Source of the DNA: Vigna angularis
Lineage: Eukaryota; Streptophyta; Magnoliopsida; Fabales; Fabaceae
Length of the DNA stretch: 64,000 nt
Assembly (NCBI RefSeq): GCF_016808095.1
Contig: NC_068980.1
Coordinates: forward strand, 7,784,501 to 7,848,500
Direction: 5' to 3'
Part shown: one piece after another, positions 11,721 through 24,424 of the stretch
How positions within the stretch are numbered: position 1 is the stretch's first letter
How the letters are laid out: the number at the start of each line of letters is the position of its first letter
Made by a program: the position numbers and the translations under genes
Notes under the pieces: model-generated
What the model was told of the DNA's origin: nothing
Databases searched by the model: none
Seen by the model: only the letters and a program-made list of their open reading frames with translations

Positions 11721-13429
11721 ATTTCTGTATTTGAAATATGTTTTTTAAAATATTCAATCCGAACTAAATAAAAATGTACATTTATATTAAATGTTTCGAA
11801 AGTTTTAAAATTTGGAAACATTTTGAGATAGAATATTTCAAAAGATATTTTTAAATTTGTAAATCTTTAAAAAGCACTCATTTTAAAAGAAAAAAAATTA
11901 TATATTAGATTAAATATTTAAAAGATATTTTCCAAATTCAAAAATAGCTTCCATAATACCCAATTCAAATATGAAATGAAAAGGTCCAAATCTTACTCTG
12001 TAAGTAAACAAAGAACAACAAGGGAGTTGCAACCTATTAAGCGGTGCAAGAAAAAACAAAGAATGAAAAATTAGGATTTTAATAAAATATTTATAAAGGA
12101 TAAAATGGGGAGATTGAAATATATAGGGGTGCAGGAATAAAAAAAAAGGTGCGAAGAAACGGCCCTTATTTAAATGCCGAGAATATGGGCTATATGACCT
12201 TTTGTAGTGTATTTGTGAGTTTTGGAAGCTTGATTTCCAATTTTTAAATTTGTTGTAACAAAATTTACATATTTGTATATGAAATGAAGTGGAAAGTACT
12301 TTTTAAAACAGTTTTAAAACAGGTTTTTATTATTTTAAGTTTCAGCTTTTATAATCTAATAAGTTGAGAAAATAACTCACTTTGAATCGTTCGATGAAAA
12401 CAAAAAGATAGACAATAACTTTTTTTAATTAATTTTTATAGTAATTTAACCTTTTTAAAAAACTAATTTTTATAGTAATTTTTTTAACCTTTTTTTAAAT
12501 TAACTAATTTTTATGTATAAACCAAACCACTCATTAGCTCTTTACTTGCCACAAATTTATTTCTTGACTCATCAAAGATATCAACCCAATTCTAAGATTC
12601 GAACAAAGTTCTAAAAGATGGTATTGAGATTTATTTTTTCTTCAAAGATTACACTAATATATGATAATGATATATCCAAGCATCAAAATCACATTTTTCA
12701 TTCTAATTGGTAATCCAATTAAATTATGGTAAAAAAAATCATAAGTTTTTTCTATCAAATATTTCCATTTATATAATTTAGATTATTAGTAAAATTTGGA
12801 TATTTTATTGCAATAATGACTTTTTAACTATATACTTACAAAATACTAATATAATCATAACATTGAAAACCTAACAACTTCTATATGTAATCCACTATTT
12901 AATAGTCTTATCTCACATCATTTCACACAACAACCTTTTATCGTTACATTCCATAACATTTATCATACACCTAGATTAAAGATTAAAACATTTCACAACA
13001 ATATATTGAGGAATTATTTTAACCAAGATATTAATTTTTTTTCTCACATCTCGACTCGACAAAATGACATGTGTCATAGAATACCATTTCAAAATCATAA
13101 CATTTAGAAAATTAGAGAGAACTAAGACAATTCTTAAACAATAATTAATACTCATTAATTTATAAGATAGTTTTACTACACTAATACTAAAAAGACGTTA
13201 AATCAACTTAATTTCCAGGATATAATATGTTTGCTCCAACCTATCTCAAGTAAAATTTTAAGCCTCTAACCCAATATCATTATTATCTTTCGATAACACA
13301 TTTAAACTTTAATTCATTAAATCCACAGTTTAATTATCTCAACTGCATTCTCAAAATTTATCATACAGATATCATAATTCAACACTCACACTCAAATTAT
13401 CATAGACAAACAACATATGATTAACCAAA
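11721..13429. other. AT-rich sequence without recognised features
   Basis: No supported gene or transposon. Only short open frames are present, and composition is uniformly AT-rich up to the CACTA element at 13430. Confidence 0.6.
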
Positions 13430-14754
13430 CACTAGTAAAAAAATGGGATATTACCGTGCATGTTATGCATCGGTTCATCAAAAACCAAAACATAAAATGA
13501 CGCGGTGGCATTTTTGAAATTTTCTCGATAGTATAGGCCTCGGTTGCAACTGAACCGATGCCAAAGAGGATATATAGCCGTGGTTCTGCAGACACCCGCG
13601 GCCAAAAACCCCTGCAAGAATCTGACAGTCTAGTCTGCTAGTTATTGAAAATTCCTGTAGGAGATATGGTTGCGGTTGTCTGCAGAACTACGGCCATAAA
13701 TCCCTGCAAGAATCTAACAACAGTTAGACCGTCAGGGATATGGCCTCGGTTCCCCTTCAAACCGCGGCCAAAGACCCTGATATGAAAAAAAATCTAAATA
13801 TTTAAGTAAAATTTAATTTTTAAAGGAGGATTTGGCCTCGGTTTGGCGGGGAACCGCAACAAAAAGTTTCAAAATTGCCATTTCATATTGATTTTGAATT
13901 TTTTTTCAAGAGAATAGGCCACAGTTGTGTGGGTAACCGAGGCCATATCACTAATATTACCGCGATTTTACTGAGAACCAAGGTAATATCCTTTCGTAGG
14001 TTAAAAAAAAGAAAACAGGAGACGAACAATGTCGTCTTCCTCACGAGAAACAGTTTCTCTGCGTTCCCTCTCGAGACCACTGTGCTCTGTGCCTTCTTTG
14101 CCATTTTCTTGCGTTTTTCACCATTTAATCTTGATTTTGGTTGTTCCTGTGGCCATCGTCAATGTTTAGGAAGCTTTTTAACCGATCAAAATCGTTCTAA
14201 ACGTCGTTTTGATTTGGTTTTTTCGATTCTCCCACTTAGATGTAAATTTTCGATTTTTTTATTTTTTTTTTTGTGTTTTGATGTTTGATTTTGTTTCTAA
14301 AACTAATATTTTTTTGTATATTGTTGTATGTTTGAATTTTGCAAAGTTCAATTTTCTACCTTTTGGATCGCGGGTTGTTCTTTGTTATTGGCTTTTCACA
14401 CTATCAGGTTCTTATATTAACTTTTAAAAGTTTACTTTTTAATAAGATTATATAATTTTGTATGATTGTGTGATTGAATGTGATTGGATGATCATATAAT
14501 ATGTGTATAATATTTAGAATTGAAAAATTTTGTATGATCATATAATTTTATATGATGGTATGATTTTAAAGTTTATTTTTTTAATTTTACAATGTTATTT
14601 TAAAATTTGTTTTGTTGAATATGTGATTATTTCAATGTTTATTAATTGTATGATTATATGATTGAATTGAATTAACCTTAATTTGTTGTTAAATGTTCAC
14701 TACAAAATTAATTTTTGTATTATAATTTTGTAGAATATTTCAAAATATTTACGT

Positions 14755-16339
14755 ATGGATCGAAATTGGATTAATTTACCACGCATTAGTTTGAGTATGA
14801 GAGAGGGATAGAGGAATTTATACAACTTGTGTAACGTAATGAGGGTAGAAGTGATGATGAAGTAAAATTTAGATGTCCTTGCACTAGTACACTAAGAGGA
14901 TACTGCACCGGTTATTTTTGCTTTTAGGCACCGGTTCTACAACCGAGGCATATACCGGCGAGGTAAAAAGATTAAACTTTATGCCTCGGTTATAGACCGG
15001 GATAAAATGAGACAAGAATATGCCTCGGTTCTTAGATAACCGAGGCAGTAGAGTGTATTTTTTTTTATTTTTTCATACTGACTCTCGTTCACGCATTCAC
15101 GGTTCATTCATTTTTCAGTTCATTCATTTCTCAGAGAAAACTGTATCATTTTTCAGTTCATTCATTTCTCAGAAAACTGTATCAAGAATCAATCAGAAGA
15201 AAACTGTAAAACAAAGAAGAAAACCCAAATCAATGTCCAAAGCCTTCTTCCCTTCCCTTTCCTTTCTCAGTTCTAATCAATCTCTTTCCCTCTCCTCTCT
15301 CAGATCCCACTCGCAGTCCAACAATCACCCCTGTCGACAAAAATAAAATTGAATGATGAGTTTTGAAATTGAAGGCAGAGAACCCAAAAACGCAAAATGC
15401 AGAGAACCTAAAAACGCAAAACACAGAGAACCCAAAAACCAAAAGCCATCGCTGCCAAAAACGAAACCCTCGCCGCGCCACCATAGTCGCGCCACCATCG
15501 CCGCACCATCAGCTCGCCCTTCGGTTCATCCCCTACGAAGGCGAGATCCACCGCCAGCCGCCGGCCGCCACCAACGAAGCCTGAGTCGCGCCTCCAAAAG
15601 TGTCGCCAAGCCCCAAATCGAAACCCTAAATCAAAGCCGCGGACAGGGACCGTCACGCCGCAGACAGGGACCGCACGCCACGGACAACCTCCCACCTCCA
15701 CGAACACGGACCGTCACACCGCGGAGATCAAATCGCGTCTAAACTTGAAAAGAAACAAGGGAAGAAGAGATCTCGCCGCCACCTTGCTCTGACCTCGCCA
15801 CGACCTCACCATGCCTCGCCGCCACCTCGCCATGCCTCGCCGCCACCTCACCATGCCTCGCCGCAGTCGCCGCCAACGTTAAGTTGCTTCTGGGTTTCGT
15901 AGAGGTGGGAGGATAAGCAAGGGAAAGCGAACGCGTGCTCTGGATGTTGGATGTTGCAAATGAAAGGTTTATGTTGGATGGGTGTGCATTTCGAAAGGTT
16001 TATGCCTCAGGTCAGAGGACCGAGGTAATTGAAACGTTTATGCCTCGGTTGGATTAGAGGACCGAGGTAGTAAAAAATTAACCAGTTTTAGGTGCCACGT
16101 GGCAGAACATCAGGTCTCGATTTTATTTTTAACCGAGTTAATTTGGTGTTTATGCTTCGGTTTTTTTACAACCGAGGCATATAAATTTGTCGAAATTGCG
16201 AAAATGCCACCGCTTCTACATATGCTTCGGTTTTCTAAAAACCGGGGCATATTACCCGTGTTCTTATCCCTATTTTGTACTAGTGTTGTGTGAACTGTTT
16301 GAATGCGAGAAAGTTGAACGCAACCCAAATTAGAGAACT
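14755..16339 (+). pseudogene. TNP2-type CACTA transposase, N-terminal fragment split by a transposon
   Basis: From the ATG at 14755 (MDRNWINLPRIS...), just after an acceptor-like TTTGTAG, the sequence matches the transposase-associated domain (Pfam Transpos_assoc) of TNP2 proteins. One frameshift near 14808 and a TAA near 14830 break it. The domain's Cys-Pro-Cys motif is interrupted at 14881 by the inner CACTA element. Immediately after that element and one TTG duplication (16289) the frame resumes with Val-Asn-Cys-Leu-Asn and runs to about 16339, where homology stops. The DDE catalytic region of TNP2 is not found. The exact resumption of the domain proves the order of insertion. Confidence 0.85.
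14882..16285 (+). mobile_element. Non-autonomous CACTA transposon, inner element
   Basis: Ends are CACTAGTAC inverted repeats (16 of the first 21 bases match) flanked by TTG at 14879-14881 and 16286-16288. Its left end closely resembles the left end of the CACTA element at 43603 (CACCGGTT..., then ATGCCTCGGTT/AACCGAGGCA repeats), so these are one family. The middle contains tandem repeats (15115-15184, 15378-15440, and CATGCCTCGCCGCCACCTC copies at about 15810-15880) and GC-rich sequence of unknown origin at 15460-15900. Open frames there are low-complexity. No transposase is encoded. Confidence 0.85.
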
Positions 16340-16668
16340 AGGGCTGACGGCGACATTGGATAGATTAGGGAACTAGGGTTTCTGTGGAGAAGATGATGAT
16401 GTGTCAACGATTTCACTCTGTAATTGCACATCTGGACATCTGGCCGTTAACGATTTAAACGGCGTTTGCAAAAAGGACCAAATTGAACACAAATTACATT
16501 CTTTAGGACAACATTAAACAGCAAAAAAAAAATTGGGACCATTTCGAATATTCCCAACCAAAATTGGAACCAAAATAGGTATTATACTTCAGTGAAGTTT
16601 TGTTAACTTAATAAAGTTCCATATGTGATTTTAATATATATAACAATTAAGTTATTATCAATTTCACG

Positions 16669-17282
16669 CACCATTGGAAACTACTTGTTATTTCTGTACT
16701 GGAGAGTTATGCTTTGTGGTTCTACTCATTGCACAAGTCTCCTCCCAAAAATCTCAAACAAGCAGTTGATTGGTAAGAACCTCAATGTTTGGACTTTCTT
16801 TGTTATATAAATGAATGCTAAAACCTTTTTTTTATATATAGTTCTATTTCAGCAAGTATGATGTTGGTTGGAAGATCAACTGTTAACAGTAGAAAGCTTG
16901 CATGGATTGCTCTCAAGGTTTGACATATGCTAAAGTCATACTTTCTTATAGTTGTTTTGTTATAATGATTTTCACTAACTATTTACAACTGTGATGGTAT
17001 ATTGTAGTATAACACACAAAGTGGGTCATATGAGTGCGAATACTATGTAATGTATTGGATGACCTACATTATTCGTGCCCATATCACAAGAGGCCGAGAA
17101 ACGGTAATATTTAAATTTAATGAATCTTGATTTTCTCCAACATTTGGAATTCATATACACTAATTAATATCAATTGTCTTGTGCAGAGATTCAAGACTCC
17201 TACTCCAATTCTTGAGAAGCCACTTACATTCTTGAAGAAGACAATTGCAAAACATTTAGTTAGATTATATAATAGTTCATAG
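16669..17282 (+). pseudogene. Ulp1-like cysteine protease C-terminal remnant of the CACTA element
   Basis: Four exon-like pieces with GT-AG borders can be read: about 16669-16772 (with the His-Trp of the catalytic His motif), 16853-16917, 17008-17103 (containing SYECEYYVMYWM) and 17187-17282, ending in TAG. This pattern matches the C48 (Ulp1) peptidase domain often carried as a second gene in plant CACTA and some MULE elements. The residue after the catalytic Cys is Glu where the family has Gly. The first junction does not keep frame and the N-terminal part is absent, so it is a pseudogene. Confidence in the family is good; the exact exon borders are inferred. Confidence 0.7.
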
Positions 17283-17400
17283 TTATTAGATTTAAAATAC
17301 ATTAGAACATGTTGATTTATAGTTATTAGACTTTGTACATTATGTGATGTAAATATTGTCTATTGTGTTGAATCTGTGTTGTTATGATATTGTTTGATAT

Positions 17401-17445
17401 GCAGGTCTGTTTTTGTGATAGTGGATATCACAAAAACAGACCTGC
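17401..17445. repeat. Perfect 20-bp inverted repeat with 5-base loop
   Basis: Arms 17401-17420 and 17426-17445 are perfectly complementary around GTGGA. It lies about 120 bp after the Ulp1-like stop codon and before the right subterminal repeats of the outer CACTA element. Confidence 0.95.
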
Positions 17446-17627
17446 TATTAAAAACAATTGTAGGAGAATAGGCCGCGGTTGTGGCCAAAACCGAGGTAGA
17501 AAGTCTTCTTATGGCCTCGGTTCAGCCACAACCGAAGCCATAGGGTGCACGTGATTTAAAAAAAAATAGGGCTTTGGTCGCGGTTCAAGCTAGAACCGCT
17601 ATCATATCCCCACGTTATTACCTCGGT

Positions 17628-17653
17628 CCCCCCCCCCCCCCCCCCCCCCCCCC
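17628..17653. repeat. Run of 26 cytosines
   Basis: An uninterrupted C26 tract follows CCTCGGT inside the right subterminal region of the outer CACTA element. The true length may differ because of sequencing limits. Confidence 0.85.
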
Positions 17654-17840
17654 TTTGTTTCTCTCTTCTTTACTACTTCGTTTGCTGAAGAACCGAGGCA
17701 GTATCCTTCAGGATATTACCTCGGTTGAAACCGCGTCCAAAAGTCTCAGACCTTTTTACCTCGCCCGTATATGTCGCGATTCTAAAACCGTCACGTATAT
17801 TAAAAAATAATTGTTGTCGTTTCCCTTCGCTGCACTAGTG

Positions 17841-20240
17841 AAAACACCTAAAACAATTGTCGGTCACTTAGTTCAACCATTATCTTAAAATAATCATGCT
17901 AAGCCCAAACCTAAAAAATCCTCTTTTTCTACAATAATGTCCACACATGCATGACTTTCTTATGAGAAGTAGAATAAAATTTGAAGAAGGAATAAGGAAG
18001 ACAAGTTTGCCTAGAACAAAACCTAAGATGAGAGATATCTTGATATTCTCAAGTTTAAAAGTGAATGAATAACATAAAACATACTAATAAGGGGGAAGAA
18101 GAATCGATTTGATGTAATTAATTAGAAATGAAATTTTCTAATATCTTTATGTAATCTTCCATATACTAAGCTCACCTCTCTTACGTTCATTTCGACCAAC
18201 TTTGACACTAACCTAAAGTTCAAAGTCAACTAATCTTTTGTTCACTTGCTTCACCACTCATATAAATCTAGACCCGCATATACCGCGTTATTAACTAAAT
18301 TAAAATTAAACTTAATTATAATTTCAAATTATTTTGTATTTTAACAAAAACATAAATCCTTACGAAAACATAAATCATGCTGGATGGAGGTGAATACAAG
18401 GAGAGAAGTAAATACTTATGCAATATTTTACATCTTAAAATTGATCTCTATCCACATATTGAAAATATCTCTAATACAAAATTGATAAAAAGCTGTCACA
18501 CACTTGACATGCTTATAATTTTCACCTCATTAAATGTGAGGTAACACCAACCATACATTAAGAATTAAATATTATTTTGATATTTAATTTTGAGTAAAAA
18601 TTGAAATTAGTATTTTTTTAAATTTTAAATCAAATTAGTTTTTTATTTTTAAAATTGCATGAATTTAGTTTTGTTTTAACCTTTGTTAAATTTATTTAAC
18701 GTTTTAAATATATTTTTTAACTAACATTAGAACAAAAATATATCAAATTATATAAATAACTCAAATATTACATGAAATATTTTTGAAACGTTAAATAAAC
18801 TTAACATAATTTGGTTAAAAAAATTAAATTTATATATTTTTCAAATTGAGAAATTAAATTAAATTAAAGTTTCAAAAATGGATTGATTTTAATTTTAACA
18901 GTAAGTTAAGAGATACAACCATACTTAATTGTAATGATTAGCAGAAAAAATATATATTAAAAGAAGAACATTAAAAATTAAAAATGAAGTTGAACAGGGG
19001 GAGTGATACATATGGTTTAAGCGTGATGCATCAAAATGTTAACTTTTGTATAAGGATTGATTATAATGAAAAGTAGTTGCCCCTGGTTTTCCACCCGTTT
19101 GACTTATAAATCCACACAGACCACACAAAATATGCCTGTGCCTGTCTTATTCAATATCGAATTATGTTTTTCACGCCAGAGAATCTGTTGTGGGGATCTT
19201 TGTTTTTTTCTTTCTTTCTCCATTTATTTTCTGCTCATCTTCCTCTTTCTATCAGAGGAAATTCAAGCTCTCAACCATTAAACATCATCCTCGACTTTCT
19301 TTTCTTTTCGCATGTGGATGTCGCTAAATGTCTCCAACGTGCCACTGTCTCAAAGTTCATAAAGCTAAGTCTTTTTCCTTTTCAAAAATCTAACTTTTAG
19401 TTAAACAAGGTTTTAACAAAAATGTCTTCTTTTTCTTTTCATTATCAATATTTTTTTATCTCGAGAAATATATTTTATTGCATAACCGGGATACAAAATC
19501 TACTCCCATGTTATAGATTGGGATATATATTTATACAAGCAAATTATCCTTATTATTATTTATCTTCGTTACAAGAAAAGATGCCAGACTCTATTTAATA
19601 AATATAAAGACATAAAATTCAAATACCAAGCTTATATGAAAATAAATAAGGTAATTTCTTTTAACTCTTTTTAAATGTATGAGAAAGGTTTTGAAAATTC
19701 CCGTAACTGATTATCATAAAACCCACAATCGATTGTGAAAGAAAAGTTTTGAAAAAATCACACAATATTAATATATATATTATATATTTTTAAAGTAATA
19801 AAAAATAAATAAATTTATTTTAATTTTGATAAATTACTTTAATATATTTTTATTATGAAATATAAATTATTTATTAATTAAAATGTTATAATAATTTTGT
19901 ATTTTAATTTTAATTTGATTTTAACTTTAATTTATACTTTTGAAATTTTACTTTGTGTTTTTGTATATAATTGTGAGGGTCAAGAGAAATATTTTTTGTG
20001 ATCGTCTTCCTTGTTTTTTGACTTCTAAACCTTTTACTTCAACTTCTTTCTATCCGAGCCAAGTGGGGGTATTTTTGCGGCTTAGTTTTCTATTTATAAG
20101 TTATTTTATGAACCCTAAACTGACATAGGTCCAATAAAACGAACTTATCTTTAAATTCGGTATGTTATTCATAAACAATTTCTTTATGCTGTAATCAGTT
20201 ATCAATATCTTTAATTAATTTATTAGTTGTTTATTTGCCC
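17841..20240. other. AT-rich sequence, no supported gene
   Basis: Intergenic-looking DNA. Short frames at 19057-19400 have no recognisable domain. Nothing further could be supported. Confidence 0.6.
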
Positions 20241-21125
20241 AAACCATTGGCCCGATTATAATAACTTAAGCGCAGGCCTAACATTAATAACTTGGGTGTT
20301 GCTCCCTCCACCACCCAAGTGCTTCTACACCTTCCCACTATTTTTTTTTATTCCAAAAATACTCTACACCTCCCCACTATTTTTTTTATTCCAAAAATAC
20401 TTTACACATCCCCACTATTTTTTTTATTTCAAAAATACCCTACACCTCCCCATTATCTTCAACAATCTTTCTTTTTCTCTCTCTGCATTAATGGAGCATT
20501 CATAAATTCAGAGAAAACTTCAATATTAGTGTTTCTACCACTTTCATTTTATAAACTTAAAAATTAGATGCAAATACAAAATAATAAACATAATAATATT
20601 AATAGTAAATAATATATTATTATTATTATATTTATAATGACGAAAGAACTAAATAAATTCTAAATCTTTAACAAATAACTTTTCTTTTATATTTGAAGTA
20701 TTTAATAATATTTTTATATTATTTATCTAATAAATTAAATATTTTATTCAAGTTATTTGAGTCAAACATGTCGGTAAGTTAAAACATAATATAATGTTAA
20801 AAATTATAAATATTAAATGTAAAAAAAAACACATATATATAAACATTTTTCTAGAAATTTAGAACAAAATTTTACCTTTAAGTAATTTGAAGAAAAAAAA
20901 TATATTGAATAGTGAAAATAAGATTGAATCAAACTTATTTAAGAGAAAGTGTAAATAAAATTTTGCAATATATCACAAGTTTAAATCTGAGTCATGTGAA
21001 TGCTCCATTAATGTGGGAAGAGAAAGAGAAAGATGGTTGAATAGTGAAAATGTGTAGAGTATTTTTGATAACTTAAGTGCACGCCCAACTTTAATAAATT
21101 TAAGTGTTGGTCCAACATTTGATCT
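20241..21125. repeat. Repeat structure with internal minisatellite and inverted arms
   Basis: AATAACTTAAG...GGTGTTG blocks occur at about 20260-20310 and again at 21065-21125 in the same orientation. Between them, CATTAATGGAGCATTCA (about 20485) occurs inverted at about 20998. At 20324-20455 a unit of 37-38 bp (CTACACCTCCCCACTATTTT..., ATTCCAAAAATA) is repeated about 3.5 times. This may be a miniature transposon, but the ends are not clear. Confidence 0.5.
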
Positions 21126-23309
21126 GTTTTGATCGTTGACAAAAGTAACAAACCGAATGATTGTGGATGTTGACCGTTCTGTGTATCCCATATACCATAC
21201 ACTTTGTATATTAATTTTTTTTTATAAAATGATTATCAAATTTATCTATCATTTGTTGATTAAAAAAATACTCAGCTATATGGTTGAAAATATTTATTTT
21301 TTATATCTTTTGTTCTCATTTTTCTTTCCTTATTTGTTGTCTTTTTCTTGTGTGGGAATAAAGTTATTGTCTTTTCTTAATAATAAAGACATAATAATGT
21401 TTAAGGATCGGGTTTCAATTGTTTTTTGCTTTTTTTTTTATATTTAAACTTTGAAAAATAAATAAATTTGGCCTAATAAATTATGTAGTTTATTTTATTT
21501 AGCCACGTAGGATATAGATCGTTGATGTATGATTTAACAATATTATTATTGTTATCGGTTTTGCTACAATTAAGTACTTATTATTTAATTATTTGAGATA
21601 TTATTTGAAACATCAATCTTCTAAAATTGAATACTATTATATAAAAAAAATGCTTTTGAACTTATTAGAATAATATTAAATTATAAAGATTATAATAATT
21701 ATCTTTATTAGTTGAATATAAATACTATTTAAGATAATATTTTATTAGAAAATTATTTTAATTTGATTTTTGTTAAATGTAAAAGTTTAAGACACATGTG
21801 GTGACAATTTGACATCTTAGCTATTTTTTAAAATAATAACAATATTGTATAATTTTATTTACAATTTATTAGATAAAGAATGTTTTGTTTTTTAAATGTA
21901 TTAACAAGGACCAAACTTTTAACTAAAAGCACACCAAATTATAAAAATAAGAATATATTTAAAACATAATATTCAATAACAATTAAAAATGCATAATAAA
22001 TTAATTGAATGTCACATGCCTTTTTATTGAAAGACTAATGATGGAGATTGTATTGTAATATAAATCTTTTTCTAAAATTAAAAATGTGAAAATATTTAAT
22101 TATAATAAATATTTTCATAATTGTTAAAATCAAGTTTTATATTTTAATTAAATTATCATAGAATTTAAAAATATTGAAAGAATTATTTTAAATATCTTGA
22201 TAATTATAAATTTTAAATATGCAAGTTGTGACAACTCATTATTTTAATATTTTTGTTAAAAAAATTTATAAAATTTGAAGTGATAAAATGATGATAAGAC
22301 AAAAGAAGAATACTGTTAGTTTAGATTGAATTCAGTGTACACGTGGATAATGAATTAAGTGTTTATGAGTTGTAATAGGTGATAATTTTTAATAAAATAA
22401 ATAATGAAAATTTAAGAGTATCAATAAACTAACTTAATCTAATTCATTTACATACTAACTTTTTCTTTAAACAATTTTTCCTATATTTTCTTTTGTAACA
22501 AATAATGTTAGCAATTCCTTAACTGTTTTTTTTTTACTAAGCCGTTGTTGTCTCATATGGAACAGGACGACACTGCTAGAGTGTAATCAAGCTCAACTTG
22601 TGTTTCATTTAGTGAAACAGCGAAGATAAGCAAACACAGTAATGCCCAAATTGAGAATGAAGAGGAGGAAATTGCAAACATACGATTGTGAGAAATCGAT
22701 TCAGCTTCATTTCAATACGTTGAGTTCTACTTCATGGTGGCTGTTGTTTTGTTTCACTTTTGTAACTTTGTATTTTTTTTTAACTGATCACAACAATGCT
22801 CAAATTGAGAATTAACATTAGGAAATTGACAAAGTAACTTAATTTTTTTAAAGAAATTTGCAGAGTTTTAAATTTGTATGGCGTTAAAATGCTAAAATAA
22901 ATAACTGTTATTTTAAGATTGTTAGGATGTATTTTGATGGTCGATGGGAATTTTCTATGTGCAGGCAGATAGAGAGTTAGTGTAACTTATGAGAATTAAA
23001 GCTATGTGGAACATCTTTTCAGTTAAGAGTGTCTATCTAAATAAGAAAATATTTTAATATTCATTTTAAATGGTTGTATATATATTACATACTCTTACGT
23101 ATTCACTACACACAAAAATTAAAGTTAAAATTTAATTTATATTTTATTAATTAAAATTAAAAAATTAAATTTATATTTTATTAAGTTAAATTAAATTTAT
23201 ATTTTATTTTATATTTTTTAATTTTATTTTTAAAAAGTTATAAAATATATCTTTTTAAATTTATGTCCATATCTATAAGTATTAAAAAAATTCATAAATA
23301 TTTTTTAAA
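21126..23309. other. AT-rich sequence, no supported gene
   Basis: No gene supported. Around 22634-22680 and 22786-22832 an imperfect direct repeat (CAAATTGAGAAT...GGAAATTG) suggests a small old duplication. Confidence 0.55.
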
Positions 23310-24424
23310 GGTTTAATGTCTCGGTAGGTTCCTATTTTCGGCATGAATTTCAAATAGGTCCCTTTTCTTTTCGGCGTCTCAATTGGGTTCTTTTTTGTGT
23401 AAAATTGGAGCAATTAGGGGTCTGCCGTCAAATTAGACAAACGGCCGTTTAAGTTTGCCTACGTGTTATTAAAAATGATTTTGAATTAATTTTTGTATTA
23501 AAAAATGGATTTGTTCTTCAAGGGCAAAAAAGGCAAACTGGGGCAAACCCTTTTCTTCTTTTCTTCTTCGATTGGAAGCGCGGTTCTTCTTTTCTTCTTC
23601 GATTGGAAGCGCGGAGGGGAAATCCCTTCCGAATGAAGAACTTACAAGAGGTCACGATGTTATTCGCTATCAGGACCGCCGGCGACGACGCCGGTCACCA
23701 CCAGGGCTTCTCCCAGCGCCCCGCTTCACTTCGAGCAAAGAACTCCTGCACCAGCGTCCACAACCGTCGCGACCCCTCGAGATCTCCAGTCAGGCGACCG
23801 TTGCGCGACCACGCTCCGTCAAGCTAGGACAGCCACCGGCGATGACGGTCACCATAGGAGGAAGATTTACCAGCGTCAACGCGACCTTCTCCTTCTTCGC
23901 TCTTCTCCGACAACCTAACTTCACCGTGCTTCTCACTGTTCCTGTTTTTTGACTGTTGGAGACATGAAGAGAAACTCAAAATTTGTTTTGTTTGTGCCCG
24001 AGTGGTTCTTGATGGTTCCTAGTGAATACAGGTGAGTAGTGTGAGAAGTGTATGATAGATGATGAAGGCGTTGAGGTGGTTACGGATGAGAGGAGTCAAA
24101 GGTTGGAGTTTGTATGGTTGCAATAGGCAGAGACTGGGAAAAAAATCTCTACATAATTGAGCTCAACCGTAATTGCAAACTAACTTTTAAGTGCCTTACT
24201 TGAGCTGGCATAATCCAAGAATAAACGAAGCAAACAAATAGAGGGCCAGTGAGAATGTGAACAGAAGTTAGACATTCTATTCCAACAACAATGCCACTTA
24301 GTGGTAACCAATGCTTGACCAAAAACGACAATATTAAAGGTTGTATTGAAGTTGAGCAGTTAGAGTGTTGATTCCAGATTTGTTGGGAAAAGAAGGAAAA
24401 CCAAGGGTTTGCACCTAGCGTCAC

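Larger units (their letters stand above)
13430..17840 (+). mobile_element. CACTA (En/Spm) DNA transposon, outer element
   Basis: The element starts CACTAGTAAAAAAATGGG and ends in the inverse of CACTAGTG, flanked by AAA at 13427-13429 and 17841-17843, the 3-bp duplication typical of this superfamily. Both ends carry subterminal repeats of the type GCCTCGGTT / AACCGAGGC (13510-14000 and 17470-17770). Inside are a TNP2-type transposase N-terminus (14755 onward) and a Ulp1-like protease remnant (16669-17282), both in plus orientation. A second CACTA element (14882-16285) is inserted in the transposase exon. Most of the transposase is missing, so it is a defective derivative of an autonomous element. 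Confidence 0.85.

Noticed and set aside
15353..15742. Open frames of 73-129 codons on both strands in the inner CACTA element
   Set aside because: Proline/arginine-rich translations of GC-rich tandem repeats; no family recognised and no start context.
13430..16285. Pairing the left CACTA end at 13430 with the right end at 16285
   Set aside because: The terminal bases match well, but the flanks AAA and TTG differ. Pairing 13430/17840 (AAA/AAA) and 14882/16285 (TTG/TTG) fits the duplications and the transposase frame across the inner element.
24149..24424. 91-codon minus-strand open frame with hydrophobic stretches inside the MULE
   Set aside because: No recognisable family, no clear promoter or start, and it lies next to LTR-like sequence; it could be chance.
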